A DNA stretch of 64,000 bases from Burkholderiales bacterium (GCA_022841375.1 JALHRQ010000007.1:123815-187814); one strand, 5' to 3'. Positions 7,316-16,873 are shown, counted from the stretch's first letter. Numbers and translations are program-made. Notes: generated by a model from the letters alone, not told the origin.

Positions 7316-10258
7316 TTGAACGCCCCCGTTGATGGCCATCGTCTGCCGGTTACCGCCGACCGCGAATTGCTTGCCGAGCAATTGACCCGCCGCATCACCG
7401 GCGAAGTCTGTTTTGACACCGGCGCCTGTGCCGCCTATTCGGCGGACGCCTCCAACTACCGGCAGATCCCCATTGGCGTGGTCATCCCGCGCAGCATCGA
7501 AGATATCGTCACCACGCTCGATATCTGCCGCGAGCACGGCGTACCCATCCTGCCGCGCGGTGGTGGCACCTCGCAGAACGGCCAGTGCGTCAACGTCGCC
7601 GTGGTCATCGACACCACCAAATACCTGAACCGGGTGCTGTCCGTTAACCCCGTCAACCGCACCGCGGTGGTCCAGCCCGGCGTAGTCTGCGATGCGCTGC
7701 GCGATGCCGCGGAACAGCATGAACTGACTTTCGGTCCCGATCCCGCAACCCACAGCCGCTGCACGCTGGGCGGCATGATCGGCAACAATTCCTGCGGCGC
7801 TCACTCGGTGATGGCCGGCAAGACCGTCGACAACATCGAGACGCTGGACATCATCACTTACGACGGCCTGCGCCTGACCGTAGGCCCCACCAGCGAAGAC
7901 GAACTGGTGCGCATCATCCGCGCCGGTGGACGCCGCGGCGAGATTTACGGCCAGCTACGCGACCTGCGCGACAAATACGCTGACCTGATCCGCGCGCGTT
8001 TCCCGAAAATCAAACGCCGGGTCTCCGGTTACAACCTCGACCAGCTGCTACCGGAAAACAGCTTCAACGTTGCGCGCGCGCTGGTCGGCAGCGAAGGCAC
8101 CTGTGTGTTTACGCTGGGCGCGAAGACGCGCCTCGTTCACAGTCCGCAGTCGCGGGTGATTCTGGTGCTGGGCTTCCCCGACATCTACGCTGCCGGCGAT
8201 GCGGTACCGCAGATCCTGCCGTTCAAACCCATCGCCACCGAAGGACTGGACGAACGCATCATCGGCGGCCTGCTCGAACGCGGGCTGCGCAAAGCCGATA
8301 TTGCGCTGCTGCCGGCGGGCAAGGCGTGGATCATGATCGAGTTCGGCGCCGAGACCGTTGATGCCGCAACGGCGCAGGCCCAGGCGCTGGTGGATCATTA
8401 CGCCGGCATGGCCGATGCAAAGGTCAAACCGTCATCATGGCTGATCACCGACCCGGCGATGTGCGAGCGCGTGTGGACCATCCGCGAAACCGGCGCCTCG
8501 GCCACCGCACTGACCATCCACCCGGACGAACCCGATCCCGTCGTCGGCTGGGAAGATGCCGCCGTCGATCCGCTGCGCCTCGGCGATTACCTGCGTGAAT
8601 TCCAGACACTGGTCGATCGTCATGGTTATCAAACTTCGTTGTACGGCCATTTCGGCGACGGCTGCATCCACGCGCGCATTACCTTCAACACGCGCACGGC
8701 CGAAGGCATCAAGGTGTGGCGCAGTTTCCTGCGTGCCGCCGCTGAACTGGTCGTCAAATACGGGGGTTCGTTGTCCGGTGAACACGGCGACGGCCAGGCC
8801 AAGGCCGAGTTCCTGCCGATCATGTACGGCGAAGAACTGATGCAGGCCTTCCGTGAGTTCAAGGCAATCTGGGATCCGCTGAACCGGATGAATCCGGGCA
8901 AGGTCATTGATCCCTACCGCGCCGACGAAAACCTGAAGTACGGCCCGGATTACCAACCGGTGCGTCCGGTCACCCAGTTCGCCTACGCCAGTCTTGAGGG
9001 CAAAGGCTTCAATCGCGCGGTCGAACGCTGCGTCGGCATGGGCAAGTGCCGCGCGCATGAAGGCGGCGTGATGTGCCCGAGTTATCGCGCAACCCGCGAA
9101 GAGCGCTTTTCGACCCGCGGCCGCGCGCGCCTGCTCGGCGAAATGCTGCGCGGCGAAATCATCCATGATGGCTGGCGCAACGAAGCGGTGCGCGAAGCAC
9201 TCGATCTGTGCCTCGCCTGCAAGGGCTGCAAAAACGATTGCCCGACGCACACCGACATGGCGACTTACAAGGCCGAGTTCCTGCACCACCATTATCTCGG
9301 CCGGCTGCGCCCGCTGCAGGCCTACACCATGGGCTTCATCAACCGCTGGTCGAAACTGGCCTCGCTGGCGCCGCGCATGGTCAACCTGCTCACGGCAACA
9401 CCCGGACTGTCGGCGCTGCTGAAATTCGGCGGTGGTGTTGCACAGCGGCGCGGGATTCCGAAATTCGCGCGCCGCACCTTCCGCCAGTGGTTCGCACGCC
9501 GTCGCGCGGCGAACGGTTCCGGCCATCGCGGCCGCGTAATCCTGTGGGCCGACACCTTTAACAACCATTTCCAGCCGGGCTCCGCGGCTGCTGCGGTTGA
9601 AGTGCTTGAAGCACTGGGCTACACGGTGACGATTCCGCAGCAGCAACTATGCTGCGGGCGGCCGCTGTACGATTTCGGCATGCTCGACACCGCACGGTCT
9701 TATTTGCGCGAAGTAATGGATGCGCTGGCCACTGACATCAGCGCCGGCGTGCCGGTGATCGGCCTCGAACCGGCCTGCCTGTCGGTGTTCCGCGATGAGT
9801 TGCCCAACCTGTTTCCCGACGATGCGCGCGCGGCCAGGCTGGCCAAACAATGCCATCTGTTCAGTGACTTCCTGATGCGCATCAGCGACTGGGAAGCACC
9901 ACAACTCGGCGGCGATGCGCTGGTCCACGGACACTGCCATCAAAAAGCAGTGTTCGGCATGACTGCGGAAATGGCGCTGCTGAAACGTCTCGGCATTCGT
10001 GCACACGTTCCGGAATCGGGCTGTTGTGGCATGGCTGGTGCCTTCGGTTTCAACCCGCAGCATTACGACGTCTCGGTGAAAATCGGTGAAGCCGCGCTGC
10101 TGCCGGCGGTGCGCGCGGCCGACGAACACACGATGATCATTGCCAGCGGCTACAGCTGCCGCGAACAGATTTCGCAAGGCTCCGAGCGTCACGCGCTGCA
10201 CATCGCCGAAGTGGTCGCGCTGGCGCTGACGCGCGCCCGCGAAACAGCAGCGCACTGA
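7316..10258 (+). CDS. FAD- and [4Fe-4S]-binding D-2-hydroxyacid dehydrogenase (GlcD-GlcF fusion type)
   Basis: A large 980-residue fusion flavoprotein. The N-terminal FAD-binding domain (about 45-230) has the PRGGGTSQNGQ and GGMIGNNSCGAHS motifs. The FAD-oxidase C-terminal domain (250-540) has GHFGDGCIHARI and GEHGDG. Two ferredoxin-type clusters follow, with CVGMGKCRA...MCPSYRATREE (about 575-600) and CLACKGCKNDCPT (about 632-644). Two CCG domains (760-960) have CCGRPLYD and CCGMAGAFGF. Such proteins oxidise D-lactate, D-2-hydroxyglutarate or related 2-hydroxyacids and pass electrons to the respiratory chain. The TTG start is supported by GGAG six bases upstream; no earlier ATG fits. It is followed 3 bases later by the exporter gene. 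The substrate is not determinable here. Confidence 0.85.
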   Translation: MNAPVDGHRLPVTADRELLAEQLTRRITGEVCFDTGACAAYSADASNYRQIPIGVVIPRSIEDIVTTLDICREHGVPILPRGGGTSQNGQCVNVAVVIDTTKYLNRVLSVNPVNRTAVVQPGVVCDALRDAAEQHELTFGPDPATHSRCTLGGMIGNNSCGAHSVMAGKTVDNIETLDIITYDGLRLTVGPTSEDELVRIIRAGGRRGEIYGQLRDLRDKYADLIRARFPKIKRRVSGYNLDQLLPENSFNVARALVGSEGTCVFTLGAKTRLVHSPQSRVILVLGFPDIYAAGDAVPQILPFKPIATEGLDERIIGGLLERGLRKADIALLPAGKAWIMIEFGAETVDAATAQAQALVDHYAGMADAKVKPSSWLITDPAMCERVWTIRETGASATALTIHPDEPDPVVGWEDAAVDPLRLGDYLREFQTLVDRHGYQTSLYGHFGDGCIHARITFNTRTAEGIKVWRSFLRAAAELVVKYGGSLSGEHGDGQAKAEFLPIMYGEELMQAFREFKAIWDPLNRMNPGKVIDPYRADENLKYGPDYQPVRPVTQFAYASLEGKGFNRAVERCVGMGKCRAHEGGVMCPSYRATREERFSTRGRARLLGEMLRGEIIHDGWRNEAVREALDLCLACKGCKNDCPTHTDMATYKAEFLHHHYLGRLRPLQAYTMGFINRWSKLASLAPRMVNLLTATPGLSALLKFGGGVAQRRGIPKFARRTFRQWFARRRAANGSGHRGRVILWADTFNNHFQPGSAAAAVEVLEALGYTVTIPQQQLCCGRPLYDFGMLDTARSYLREVMDALATDISAGVPVIGLEPACLSVFRDELPNLFPDDARAARLAKQCHLFSDFLMRISDWEAPQLGGDALVHGHCHQKAVFGMTAEMALLKRLGIRAHVPESGCCGMAGAFGFNPQHYDVSVKIGEAALLPAVRAADEHTMIIASGYSCREQISQGSERHALHIAEVVALALTRARETAAH

Positions 10259-10261
10259 CCC

Positions 10262-11038
10262 GTGACCGGTCTCGAAACCCTGTCACCATGGGTGATTGTG
10301 TACGTCGCAATCGTGATCGCTGTCGCGGGCTGGATCCAGGGTGCGCTCGGCCTGGGCTTTCCGATGGTGGCCACGCCGCTGATCGCCGCTGCCACCAATA
10401 TGCAGTTCGCCGTGGTCATGGTAGTAATTCCGTGCATTGCCACAGTTCTCATAAGCATCCTGCGCAGTCCCGGAACGACCGGGGTAGTGCAGCGCTTCTG
10501 GTGGATATCCATCGTCGCGCTGCTTGGTGCGGCGGTTGGCGCGCGGCTGTTCGTTTTGTTTCCCGGCTTCCCCTATGCACTGCTTCTCGCTGGCGTGATC
10601 CTGTTCTATCTCAATCTCGACCGGCTTGGGCTGTCGCAGTGGCCGATCATGAAGCGCAACGAAAAAAAGTTCGGCCTGCTGTTCGGATTTCTCGGTGGCC
10701 TCAGTGAAACCACCGCCAACATCGCCGCACCGCCGCTGATCATCTATTACCTCGGCATCGGCCTGCCGCCGCTGATGCTGGTGCCGGCGATGAATATTTC
10801 GTTCTTCGTCGGCAAGTCCACCCAGTTCGTCACGCTGGCGGCCAGCGGCATCGCATCACCCATGCACTGGTTGGTGACGCTGCCCCTTGCGGGGATCGCC
10901 ATCATCGCCAGTCTCTACGGTTCCCGGGTGCGCAGCCGCATCGACGGCGAAACGTACCGGATCTGGATGAAGCGCATGTTGATGACCATGGCGCTGATCC
11001 TGCTGACGCAAGTCGGCTACCAATTCCTGCAGACGTAA
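10262..11038 (+). CDS. TauE/SafE-family anion exporter
   Basis: A 258-residue membrane protein with about eight hydrophobic segments. The TauE/SafE (DUF81) signature GWIQGALGLGFPMVATPL is in the first helices, and a repeated half has GFLGGLSETTANIAAPPLI. Members move sulfite, sulfoacetate, sulfolactate or other organic anions across the inner membrane. It begins with GTG 3 bases after the flavoprotein stop, so the two form an operon. With xsc only ~3 kb away, export of sulfite or a C2/C3 sulfonate is an attractive but unproven role. It ends at a hairpin terminator. Confidence 0.83.
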   Translation: MTGLETLSPWVIVYVAIVIAVAGWIQGALGLGFPMVATPLIAAATNMQFAVVMVVIPCIATVLISILRSPGTTGVVQRFWWISIVALLGAAVGARLFVLFPGFPYALLLAGVILFYLNLDRLGLSQWPIMKRNEKKFGLLFGFLGGLSETTANIAAPPLIIYYLGIGLPPLMLVPAMNISFFVGKSTQFVTLAASGIASPMHWLVTLPLAGIAIIASLYGSRVRSRIDGETYRIWMKRMLMTMALILLTQVGYQFLQT

Positions 11039-11062
11039 AAAAGCCGGCGCAAGCCGGCTTGT
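11037..11062. terminator. Bidirectional hairpin terminator
   Basis: An AAGCCGGC / GCCGGCTT stem follows the A-rich end of the exporter gene and sits between two convergent genes (exporter and glutaredoxin). It is closely similar to the stem at 5188-5216. Confidence 0.75.
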
Positions 11063-11080
11063 TGCGAACGACTGCTGCGC

Positions 11081-11389
11081 TCAGCCTTGCAGCATTTTCT
11101 GCAGTTCACCGCTCTGATACATCTCGGTGACGATGTCGGAACCCCCGACGAATTCGCCGTTCACATACAGCTGGGGAATCGTCGGCCAGTTGGCGTACTG
11201 CTTGATGCCCTGACGAATTTCCGGATTCTCGAGCACGTTGACGGTAAACAGTTCGTTAACACCACAGGAACGCAGGATGTTCACTGCATTCGCCGAAAAA
11301 CCGCATTGCGGAAAGTCGGGCGAACCCTTCATGTAAAGCACGACCTTGTGGCCGGTCACCTGATTCTTGATTTCATCTAAAGCAGACAT
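11081..11389 (-). CDS. grxD: Monothiol glutaredoxin Grx4
   Basis: A 102-residue class II monothiol glutaredoxin with the CGFS active site (SPDFPQCGFSANAV, about residues 23-36), the WPTIPQLYVNGEFVGGSDI glutathione-binding segment and the conserved C-terminal helix. CGFS glutaredoxins bridge a [2Fe-2S] cluster with glutathione and move it to target proteins in the cytosol; they are poor thiol reductants. The length is normal for the family. It stands alone and converges with the exporter gene. Confidence 0.95.
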   Translation of the reverse strand: MSALDEIKNQVTGHKVVLYMKGSPDFPQCGFSANAVNILRSCGVNELFTVNVLENPEIRQGIKQYANWPTIPQLYVNGEFVGGSDIVTEMYQSGELQKMLQG

Positions 11390-11514
11390 GGCTGACTCCG
11401 AAAATTACTTGAGCAAAAATATCGGGTATAAGTTTACCGGCGCCTGCCACACCGGTCAAGCCGGCAGAGTACCGGAACCTGCTTTCGCCACCCCTAATAC
11501 CGGCACGATCACGT

Positions 11515-12138
11515 TCAACCCTTGTCGTTTAATGCGGCCAATAGCGCTTTCGGCATTACCGCGGTGCCAAACGTTTCCAGTGCGGCCGATTCCATCAACT
11601 CGGCTTCCCAGCTGAACCAGCGGCCGACGCTGTCCGGCTTGCGGTGCTCCGCATCGCATAACGCAGGGTCGGTCACCACCAGCAGCTTGCGGCAGGCGTT
11701 GGGACGGGATTCATACACCATGCACGCGCCGTCGTCGCCGAGGAACGTGCAGGCCTTGTCGGCGGCCGGCTGTTGCCGCCAGGTATCCACGGTGTAGCGG
11801 CTCTGGCGTTCAAGACGCGCCGTGTCCAGCGCCATGCCGGTCTCGCGCGCGATCCCGACCAGCAGCGCCGCTTCGTGCGGCCAGATCTCGACCGCCTCGC
11901 GACAGCAATGGCTGCAGCCCTTGCCGCAGCGGACATTTTCGCTGCCCGGGTTTTTCGCGCGATCTCGTTCCAGTACTTCGTCCATTGCAATGTGCGCTTT
12001 GCGCGCAACCGACGGCGCATCCTGATTCCCGGCTGCACGGAACTGTACCGTATAACGATCATAGATCACGCGCAGGTATGCTTCTTTCTTTTCATCACGC
12101 GTCTTCCTGTTCGCGACGGCTTTGGAGTCGTCAGTCAT
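11515..12138 (-). CDS. YkgJ-type cysteine-cluster protein
   Basis: A 207-residue protein with the UPF0153/YkgJ zinc- or iron-binding cysteine pattern: CGKGCSHCC near residues 71-79, then CTFLGDDGACMVYESRPNACR (about 128-148) and a last Cys near 159. Family members are cytosolic, small metal-binding proteins of unknown reaction; some act in protein modification. The N-terminal ~40 residues are charged and helical. It is a single gene with no clear partner. The start region abuts the disrupted region described next. Confidence 0.72.
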   Translation of the reverse strand: MTDDSKAVANRKTRDEKKEAYLRVIYDRYTVQFRAAGNQDAPSVARKAHIAMDEVLERDRAKNPGSENVRCGKGCSHCCREAVEIWPHEAALLVGIARETGMALDTARLERQSRYTVDTWRQQPAADKACTFLGDDGACMVYESRPNACRKLLVVTDPALCDAEHRKPDSVGRWFSWEAELMESAALETFGTAVMPKALLAALNDKG

Positions 12139-12184
12139 GACTAACCCATCGGCATCCCGGTTTGCATCTCTCGCTGTTCATAAA

Positions 12185-12258
12185 AATAGTGTTGGCTCTG
12201 ACCCTTGGGGTTTGATGCTTTAGGGTTTGATGCTTAGGGTTCTGGGGGGGAGACCCGA
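12185..12258. repeat. Short tandem repeat and REP-like motif at a gene breakpoint
   Basis: The sequence TTGGCTCTGACCC (about 12191-12203) is followed by two tandem copies of GGGTTTGATGCTT (about 12206-12236), then a G run. TGGCTCTGACCC resembles the ends of palindromic repeats associated with REP-type transposases. The block ends exactly where the flavoprotein remnant loses its frame. The extent of the element is uncertain. Confidence 0.4.
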
Positions 12259-12310
12259 TCGCAATCCCTGCGCCGACAACGATCACATCAACATCGATGC
12301 CGCTGTTCAT
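12259..12310 (-). pseudogene. Beheaded remnant of an FAD-dependent oxidoreductase
   Basis: From an ATG at 12310 with a strong AGGAGG six bases upstream, the frame reads MNSGIDVDVIVVGAGIA. This is the start of a Rossmann-fold flavoprotein, with the GxGxxG dinucleotide-binding loop cut off part-way. The reading then runs into unrelated repeat sequence. Only the translation start and ~17 codons survive, so this is the scar of a deletion or insertion rather than a functional gene. Confidence 0.6.
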
Positions 12311-12452
12311 GGGCGCCCTCCTGCCGGTGCAGCTCCTAATGAAAACCGGTAACGGCGCATCAACCCCTGACCGCCACCGCCAGCAGCATTGCATCCTCGC
12401 GAAACGAGGCGCATAGACAGGGCGCGCGCCGCACCCTGCAGTTCAATCACGC

Positions 12453-13091
12453 CTAATTGGCCGTGCTTTCCGGAACGCGGCCCTTGTTGAACATGTAGGT
12501 GATCGCATCTTTCAGCTCGGCATCACTAAGCCTGGCATCACCACCCCGTGGCGGCATGCCGCCGTGCCCGTTGACGGCAGACTTAATAAGGCTATCGAGG
12601 CCGTTCTTGAGTCGCGGGATCCAGGCATCACGGTCGCCGATTTTCGGTGCACCGCCCGTACCATTTTCGTGGCACTTGATGCACTGCGAATTCACGATCT
12701 GCTCGCCACTGCGCCGCACCGGCTTACCCGTTCTGCTGACAGACTCGCTCCACTGGCCACCGGACTGGTTGACCATGTAAGTAATGCCACGCTCGATCTC
12801 GGTATCGGTCAACGTCATGTTGGCGCCGTGCGGTGGCATCTTGCGAATGCCTGCGAGCGCGCTTTTCGTCAGGCCACTGAGGCCACGCGCAGACAGTTTG
12901 CTCCAAGCTTTCACGTCGCCGATTTTCGGCGCACCATTATTGCCCGTCGCATGACAACCGGCACAGGTGATTTCGACCACCTCTTTGCCGCTACGCTCTT
13001 TGCCCTGCGCTGTTGCGGCCTGCGGCACCAGCAGCACTGCAAGCCCAAAAACTGCGACCATCAACGACTGCTTCAGTAACCCTGTAAACAA
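12453..13091 (-). CDS. Periplasmic diheme cytochrome c (two cytochrome c5-like domains)
   Basis: A 212-residue exported cytochrome. The signal peptide ends near ATAQ (residue 29), and two similar class I cytochrome domains follow, with CAGCH at 43-47 and CIKCH at 137-141. Each carries GAPKIGD after the haem and a Met-ligand region (RKMPPHGANMTLTD and GGMPPRGGDARLSD). The domains align well with each other, so this is an internal duplication. It probably shuttles electrons to a terminal oxidase or other periplasmic acceptor; its partner is not encoded nearby. Confidence 0.87.
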   Translation of the reverse strand: MFTGLLKQSLMVAVFGLAVLLVPQAATAQGKERSGKEVVEITCAGCHATGNNGAPKIGDVKAWSKLSARGLSGLTKSALAGIRKMPPHGANMTLTDTEIERGITYMVNQSGGQWSESVSRTGKPVRRSGEQIVNSQCIKCHENGTGGAPKIGDRDAWIPRLKNGLDSLIKSAVNGHGGMPPRGGDARLSDAELKDAITYMFNKGRVPESTAN

Positions 13092-13529
13092 TGCAAACTC
13101 CTTCTAGCATCAGACTACCATCCTACTCTCCCGCGTCTCCCGCGTGCGGGAATAAGCTGATGTCCGCTCCGCTCGCTGGACTACGCTAGAGAACTCCACA
13201 TAACTCTTTGAATTTAATGTACTTTCAATTTTCATCTGCCTTCCTTACGAACAATATCTGCCGCATCCGGGAAACATTCTTTGACCTGCGTCAATCACAT
13301 AAAGATGCCCTGTGCAACGGAATTCTTGTCCGTTCGAGATCAAGCAGATCAACAAGGCCAAGGGGTCGGAGTCGCCATTGTTGGAAGTCGTCCAGGAAAA
13401 CTATTATTCTGACTCCCGGTATTTCCCTAACTGGCGCGCGCAGCCTTTGCGCGCGTCCGCGTTGAGCGGCGTATTATGCGTGGCGTTTTCTCCGTCAATG
13501 CCAATAGGTCAGACAAGGCCTCGTTTCTG
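13092..13529. other. Long intergenic region with REP-like traces
   Basis: I see no convincing gene in these 438 bases. A small palindrome (TCCCGC-GT-GCGGGA, about 13137-13150) lies near the cytochrome promoter. A GGGGTCGGAGTC motif (about 13365) is followed ~50 bases later by its approximate inverse (TTCTGACTCCC), resembling a mobile palindromic repeat. GCGCGC flanks a short loop at about 13435-13458. Open frames here have no supporting features. Confidence 0.4.
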
Positions 13530-14378
13530 TCAGGCATCAGGCATACGCGCGTGGAAGCCGCGCATCCAGCGCCCGCCGCTCACCCGCGGAATGCCCGCCA
13601 GATCGGGCGCAGTCGTGATGTCCTGAAACCCCGCCGCGGCGAGCATCTGCGCGCACGCCGCCGCCTGGTCGTGACCATGCTCGAACAGCAGCCAGCCGCC
13701 TGGCACCAGATGCGCCGGCGCGCCGCTGACTATCCGACGGATGTCATCCAGACCGTCGGCACCGCCGACCAGCGCGGATTGCGGTTCGAAACGCAAATCG
13801 CCCTGCGCGAGGTGCGGATCACCGTCGGCCACATAAGGCGGGTTGGAAACGATCAGATCGTAATGTTCTGCGGCGATGGCTGTGTACCAGTCGCTGCGCA
13901 GCACGGTGGCGTTGGCCGGCGCCCAGCGCGCGGCGTTGGCGCGGGCAATTTCCAGCGCAGCCTCCGATGTATCAACCAACGTGACCTGCGCCTGCGGCCG
14001 TTCAGTGGCGAGGGTGACGCCGATGCAACCGCTGCCCGCACCGAGGTCGAGCACGCGGCACGGCGCGCCGACAGGTAACCGCTGCAACGCCAGCTCCACC
14101 AGCAGTTCGGTTTCGGGCCGCGGAATCAGCACTGCCGGCGTCACCACAAACTCGCGACCGTAAAGCTCGCGATGTCCGGTCAGGTAAGCCACCGGCTCGC
14201 CGGCAGCGCGGCGCGCGATCAACGCACCAAAAACGGCGAACGGTGCCGCCGTCAGATCATCATCGCCATGCGCGATCAGCCAGGCCTCGTCACAGCGCAG
14301 CACGTGACGCAGCAACACGCGGGCCTCAAACCGGCCGATGACCTGCTGCGCCTCCGCCAGTGCCGCTGCAATCGTCAC
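13530..14378 (-). CDS. prmC: Peptide chain release factor N5-glutamine methyltransferase
   Basis: A 282-residue methyltransferase that methylates the Gln of the GGQ motif in release factors 1 and 2. An N-terminal helical domain (1-75) is followed by the Rossmann SAM domain with LDLGAGSGCIGVTLA (motif I, about 110-125) and the catalytic VSNPPYV loop (about 180-187) that holds the glutamine side chain. It lies directly downstream of prfA, encoding its substrate, in the usual hemA-prfA-prmC order. Confidence 0.94.
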   Translation of the reverse strand: MTIAAALAEAQQVIGRFEARVLLRHVLRCDEAWLIAHGDDDLTAAPFAVFGALIARRAAGEPVAYLTGHRELYGREFVVTPAVLIPRPETELLVELALQRLPVGAPCRVLDLGAGSGCIGVTLATERPQAQVTLVDTSEAALEIARANAARWAPANATVLRSDWYTAIAAEHYDLIVSNPPYVADGDPHLAQGDLRFEPQSALVGGADGLDDIRRIVSGAPAHLVPGGWLLFEHGHDQAAACAQMLAAAGFQDITTAPDLAGIPRVSGGRWMRGFHARMPDA

Positions 14379-14414
14379 GGCCGCCCCAAAAAATTAATCA
14401 ATAAAAACAAATAT

Positions 14415-15494
14415 TTAATCGACAGCAAGTTCCGCCAACAACTCTGCCTGATGTTCGGCGGCGAGCGAGTCGACCAGATCATCAAGGTCGCCGTCGACGA
14501 GCTGCGCGATCTTGTACAGCGTCAGGTTGATGCGATGGTCGGTGACGCGGCCCTGCGGAAAATTGTAAGTGCGAATGCGCTCGGAACGATCACCGCTGCC
14601 GATCAGCGATTTGCGCGTCGCCGCCTCCTTCGACTGCTGCTCACGCGTCTGTTTGTCCTTCAATCGCGCCGCCAATACCGCCAGTGCACGCGCCTTGTTC
14701 TTGTGCTGCGAGCGGTCGTCCTGGCATTCAACGACCAGACCGGTCGGCAGATGGGTGATGCGGATCGCCGAGTCGGTCTTGTTGACGTGCTGGCCACCGG
14801 CGCCGGACGCGCGGAAGGTGTCGATGCGCAGATCGGCGGGGTTCAGCACCACTTCGCCCACCTCGTCGGCTTCGGGCATCACCGCCACCGTACACGCCGA
14901 GGTGTGGACGCGGCCCTGGGTCTCGGTCACCGGCACGCGCTGCACGCGATGGCCACCGGATTCGAATTTCAGTTTCGAATACGCGCCGTTGCCGATGATC
15001 CGCGCAATGATCTCGCGGTAGCCGCCGAGATCCGACGGGCTTTCCGAGATGATCTCCACCTGCCAGCGCTTGCGTTCGGCATAACGCGCATACATGCGGA
15101 ACAGTTCCGCCGCAAACAGAGCGGACTCATCGCCGCCGGTGCCGGCGCGCACCTCAAGAAAAATATTGCGTTCGTCGTTGGGATCGCGCGGCAGCAGCAG
15201 CTTCTGCAATTCTGCTTCCAGTCCCTCGATGCGGGTTTTGGTTTCCGTCACTTCCGCTTCGGCAAACTCGCGCATCGCCGGATCGGCGGCCATTTCCTGC
15301 GCCGTCTTCAGATCGCCGAGGCTGCCCTGATACTGGCGATACAGCCCGACCACCGGCTCCAGTTCGCTGTGCTCGCGCGTCAGCTTGCGGTAGTTGTCCA
15401 TGTCCGCGGTGATGTTCTCGGTGGTCAGCAGACGGCCGACCTCATCAAGGCGCATCGACAGCTGGTCAAGTTTGGCGGCTATGCTGGGTTTCAT
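14415..15494 (-). CDS. prfA: Peptide chain release factor 1
   Basis: A 359-residue class I release factor recognising UAA and UAG. Present are the helical domain 1, the PVT codon-recognition tripeptide in [13 protein letters not shown], and the catalytic GGQ in [15 protein letters not shown], followed by [15 protein letters not shown]. The length equals the family norm. It lies between hemA and prmC. A GC-rich hairpin at 15524-15541 with a nearby T run on the minus strand may attenuate transcription from hemA into prfA. Confidence 0.96.
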   Translation of the reverse strand: MKPSIAAKLDQLSMRLDEVGRLLTTENITADMDNYRKLTREHSELEPVVGLYRQYQGSLGDLKTAQEMAADPAMREFAEAEVTETKTRIEGLEAELQKLLLPRDPNDERNIFLEVRAGTGGDESALFAAELFRMYARYAERKRWQVEIISESPSDLGGYREIIARIIGNGAYSKLKFESGGHRVQRVPVTETQGRVHTSACTVAVMPEADEVGEVVLNPADLRIDTFRASGAGGQHVNKTDSAIRITHLPTGLVVECQDDRSQHKNKARALAVLAARLKDKQTREQQSKEAATRKSLIGSGDRSERIRTYNFPQGRVTDHRINLTLYKIAQLVDGDLDDLVDSLAAEHQAELLAELAVD

Positions 15495-15552
15495 CGAGGG
15501 TCATCAAAAGAAAAAGGGCGACACCCGCCGTAACGGCGGGCGCCGGCAGCAG

Positions 15553-16806
15553 CTACTCGGGCCGCTGGATCTGGTAGAGCCGCGAGATCAGCGCCGACAG
15601 TTCGTCGCGCTCATCATCTGCCGCATGGTTCAGCGCGTGTGACGGCGGATGCATGAACTTGTTGGTCAGTGCGCGCGACAGTTCGTCGATGACCTGCTGC
15701 GGGTCAGTGCCGTTGGCCAGGCGCCGCTGTGCGCGCTCCAGTTCATGACGGCGCGCGCGTTCTGCGGTATCGCGCAGCGCGCGGATTGTCGGCACCAGTT
15801 CGCGGTTATCCAGCCAGTGCAGGAAATCCGAAACCTGGTTTTCGATAATCACTTCGGCCTGCGCCACCGCGTTCTGGCGCTGGTCCATGCCTTCGCGGGC
15901 AATCTGGCCGAGATCATCAACGGTGTAGAGGAAGGCATCGTCCAGCATCGCGACTTCGGTTTCGATGTCGCGCGGCACCGCCAGATCGAACATCAGCATC
16001 GGCCGGTGTTTGCGCACTTTCAGCGCGCTTTCCATCAAACCCTTGCCGATGATCGGCAACGGACTCGCGGTGCAGCTGATAACGATGTCATACAGCGCGA
16101 GCTGCGCGCCGATGTCGTTCAGCGGGATGACGTGGCCGAAAAAACGGTCGGCGAGTTGCTGCGCGCGCGCCTGCGTGCGATTGGCAAAGGTCATCTTGCG
16201 CGGATGGTGCGCGGCAAAATGCGTCGCCGCGAGTTCGATCATTTCACCGGCACCGATGAACAGCATGCTCTGCTCGCCGATGCTCGGGTAAATGCGTTCA
16301 GCCAGCCGCACCGCTGCAGCGGCCATCGACACCGTGCTCGCGCCGATGTCGGTTTCACTGCGTACGGTTTTGGCAACCGAGAAGGTGCGCTGGAACAGCT
16401 TGTTGAGCATCCAGCCCAGCGTGCCGGCCTGCTCCGCGGAACGCACCGCGCCCTTGAACTGGCCGAGGATCTGCGGCTCGCCCAGCACCATCGAGTCCAG
16501 GCCGCTGGCCACACGGAAAGCGTGTTTCACCGCTCGCGCCTGTGGCAACTCATACAGATAAGGCTGGATCTGCGAGGGCTTCATGCGATGGTAATCCGCC
16601 AGCCAGTCGATCGCGGTACGCGGTTCCGCAGTCGTGCAGTAGACCTCGGTGCGGTTGCAGGTCGAAATGATCGCCGCTTCACTGACCGGTCGGTGGTCCA
16701 CCAGGTCGCGCAGCGCTTGCGTCACCTGATCGGCGTGAAAAACCACCCGCTCACGCACGTTGAGCGGCGCGGTCTGGTGATTCAGTCCGAAGGCGAATAG
16801 CGGCAT
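15553..16806 (-). CDS. hemA: Glutamyl-tRNA reductase
   Basis: A 417-residue NADPH-dependent enzyme making glutamate-1-semialdehyde, the first committed step of C5-pathway tetrapyrrole synthesis. The N-terminal domain has the catalytic Cys in [11 protein letters not shown], the [13 protein letters not shown] start, the [12 protein letters not shown] motif, an NADPH-binding segment ([16 protein letters not shown]) and a C-terminal dimerisation helix. The ATG at 16806 fits the family start [10 protein letters not shown]; an in-frame TTG at 16830 would add eight residues. It is the first gene of hemA-prfA-prmC. Confidence 0.94.
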   Translation of the reverse strand: MPLFAFGLNHQTAPLNVRERVVFHADQVTQALRDLVDHRPVSEAAIISTCNRTEVYCTTAEPRTAIDWLADYHRMKPSQIQPYLYELPQARAVKHAFRVASGLDSMVLGEPQILGQFKGAVRSAEQAGTLGWMLNKLFQRTFSVAKTVRSETDIGASTVSMAAAAVRLAERIYPSIGEQSMLFIGAGEMIELAATHFAAHHPRKMTFANRTQARAQQLADRFFGHVIPLNDIGAQLALYDIVISCTASPLPIIGKGLMESALKVRKHRPMLMFDLAVPRDIETEVAMLDDAFLYTVDDLGQIAREGMDQRQNAVAQAEVIIENQVSDFLHWLDNRELVPTIRALRDTAERARRHELERAQRRLANGTDPQQVIDELSRALTNKFMHPPSHALNHAADDERDELSALISRLYQIQRPE

Positions 16807-16873
16807 GGGAGCGACATGGGCGCGGGTCAAAAAAGGCCTTGCATTTTAACAGCTTACCGCAACCCGCTGCGGC

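Noticed and set aside
13208..13626. Two overlapping plus-strand frames in the gap before prmC
   Set aside because: No SD, no recognisable motif, composition typical of non-coding DNA, and the second one overlaps prmC antisense.
14172..15533. Long plus-strand open frame of 453 codons
   Set aside because: It runs antisense to prmC and prfA, both of which are clear from conserved motifs; composition is that of a shadow frame.
15520..15545. Strong terminator between hemA and prfA
   Set aside because: The CCCGCCG/CGGCGGG stem is good but the T run starts about nine bases later, so I regard it at most as an attenuator and did not list it separately.
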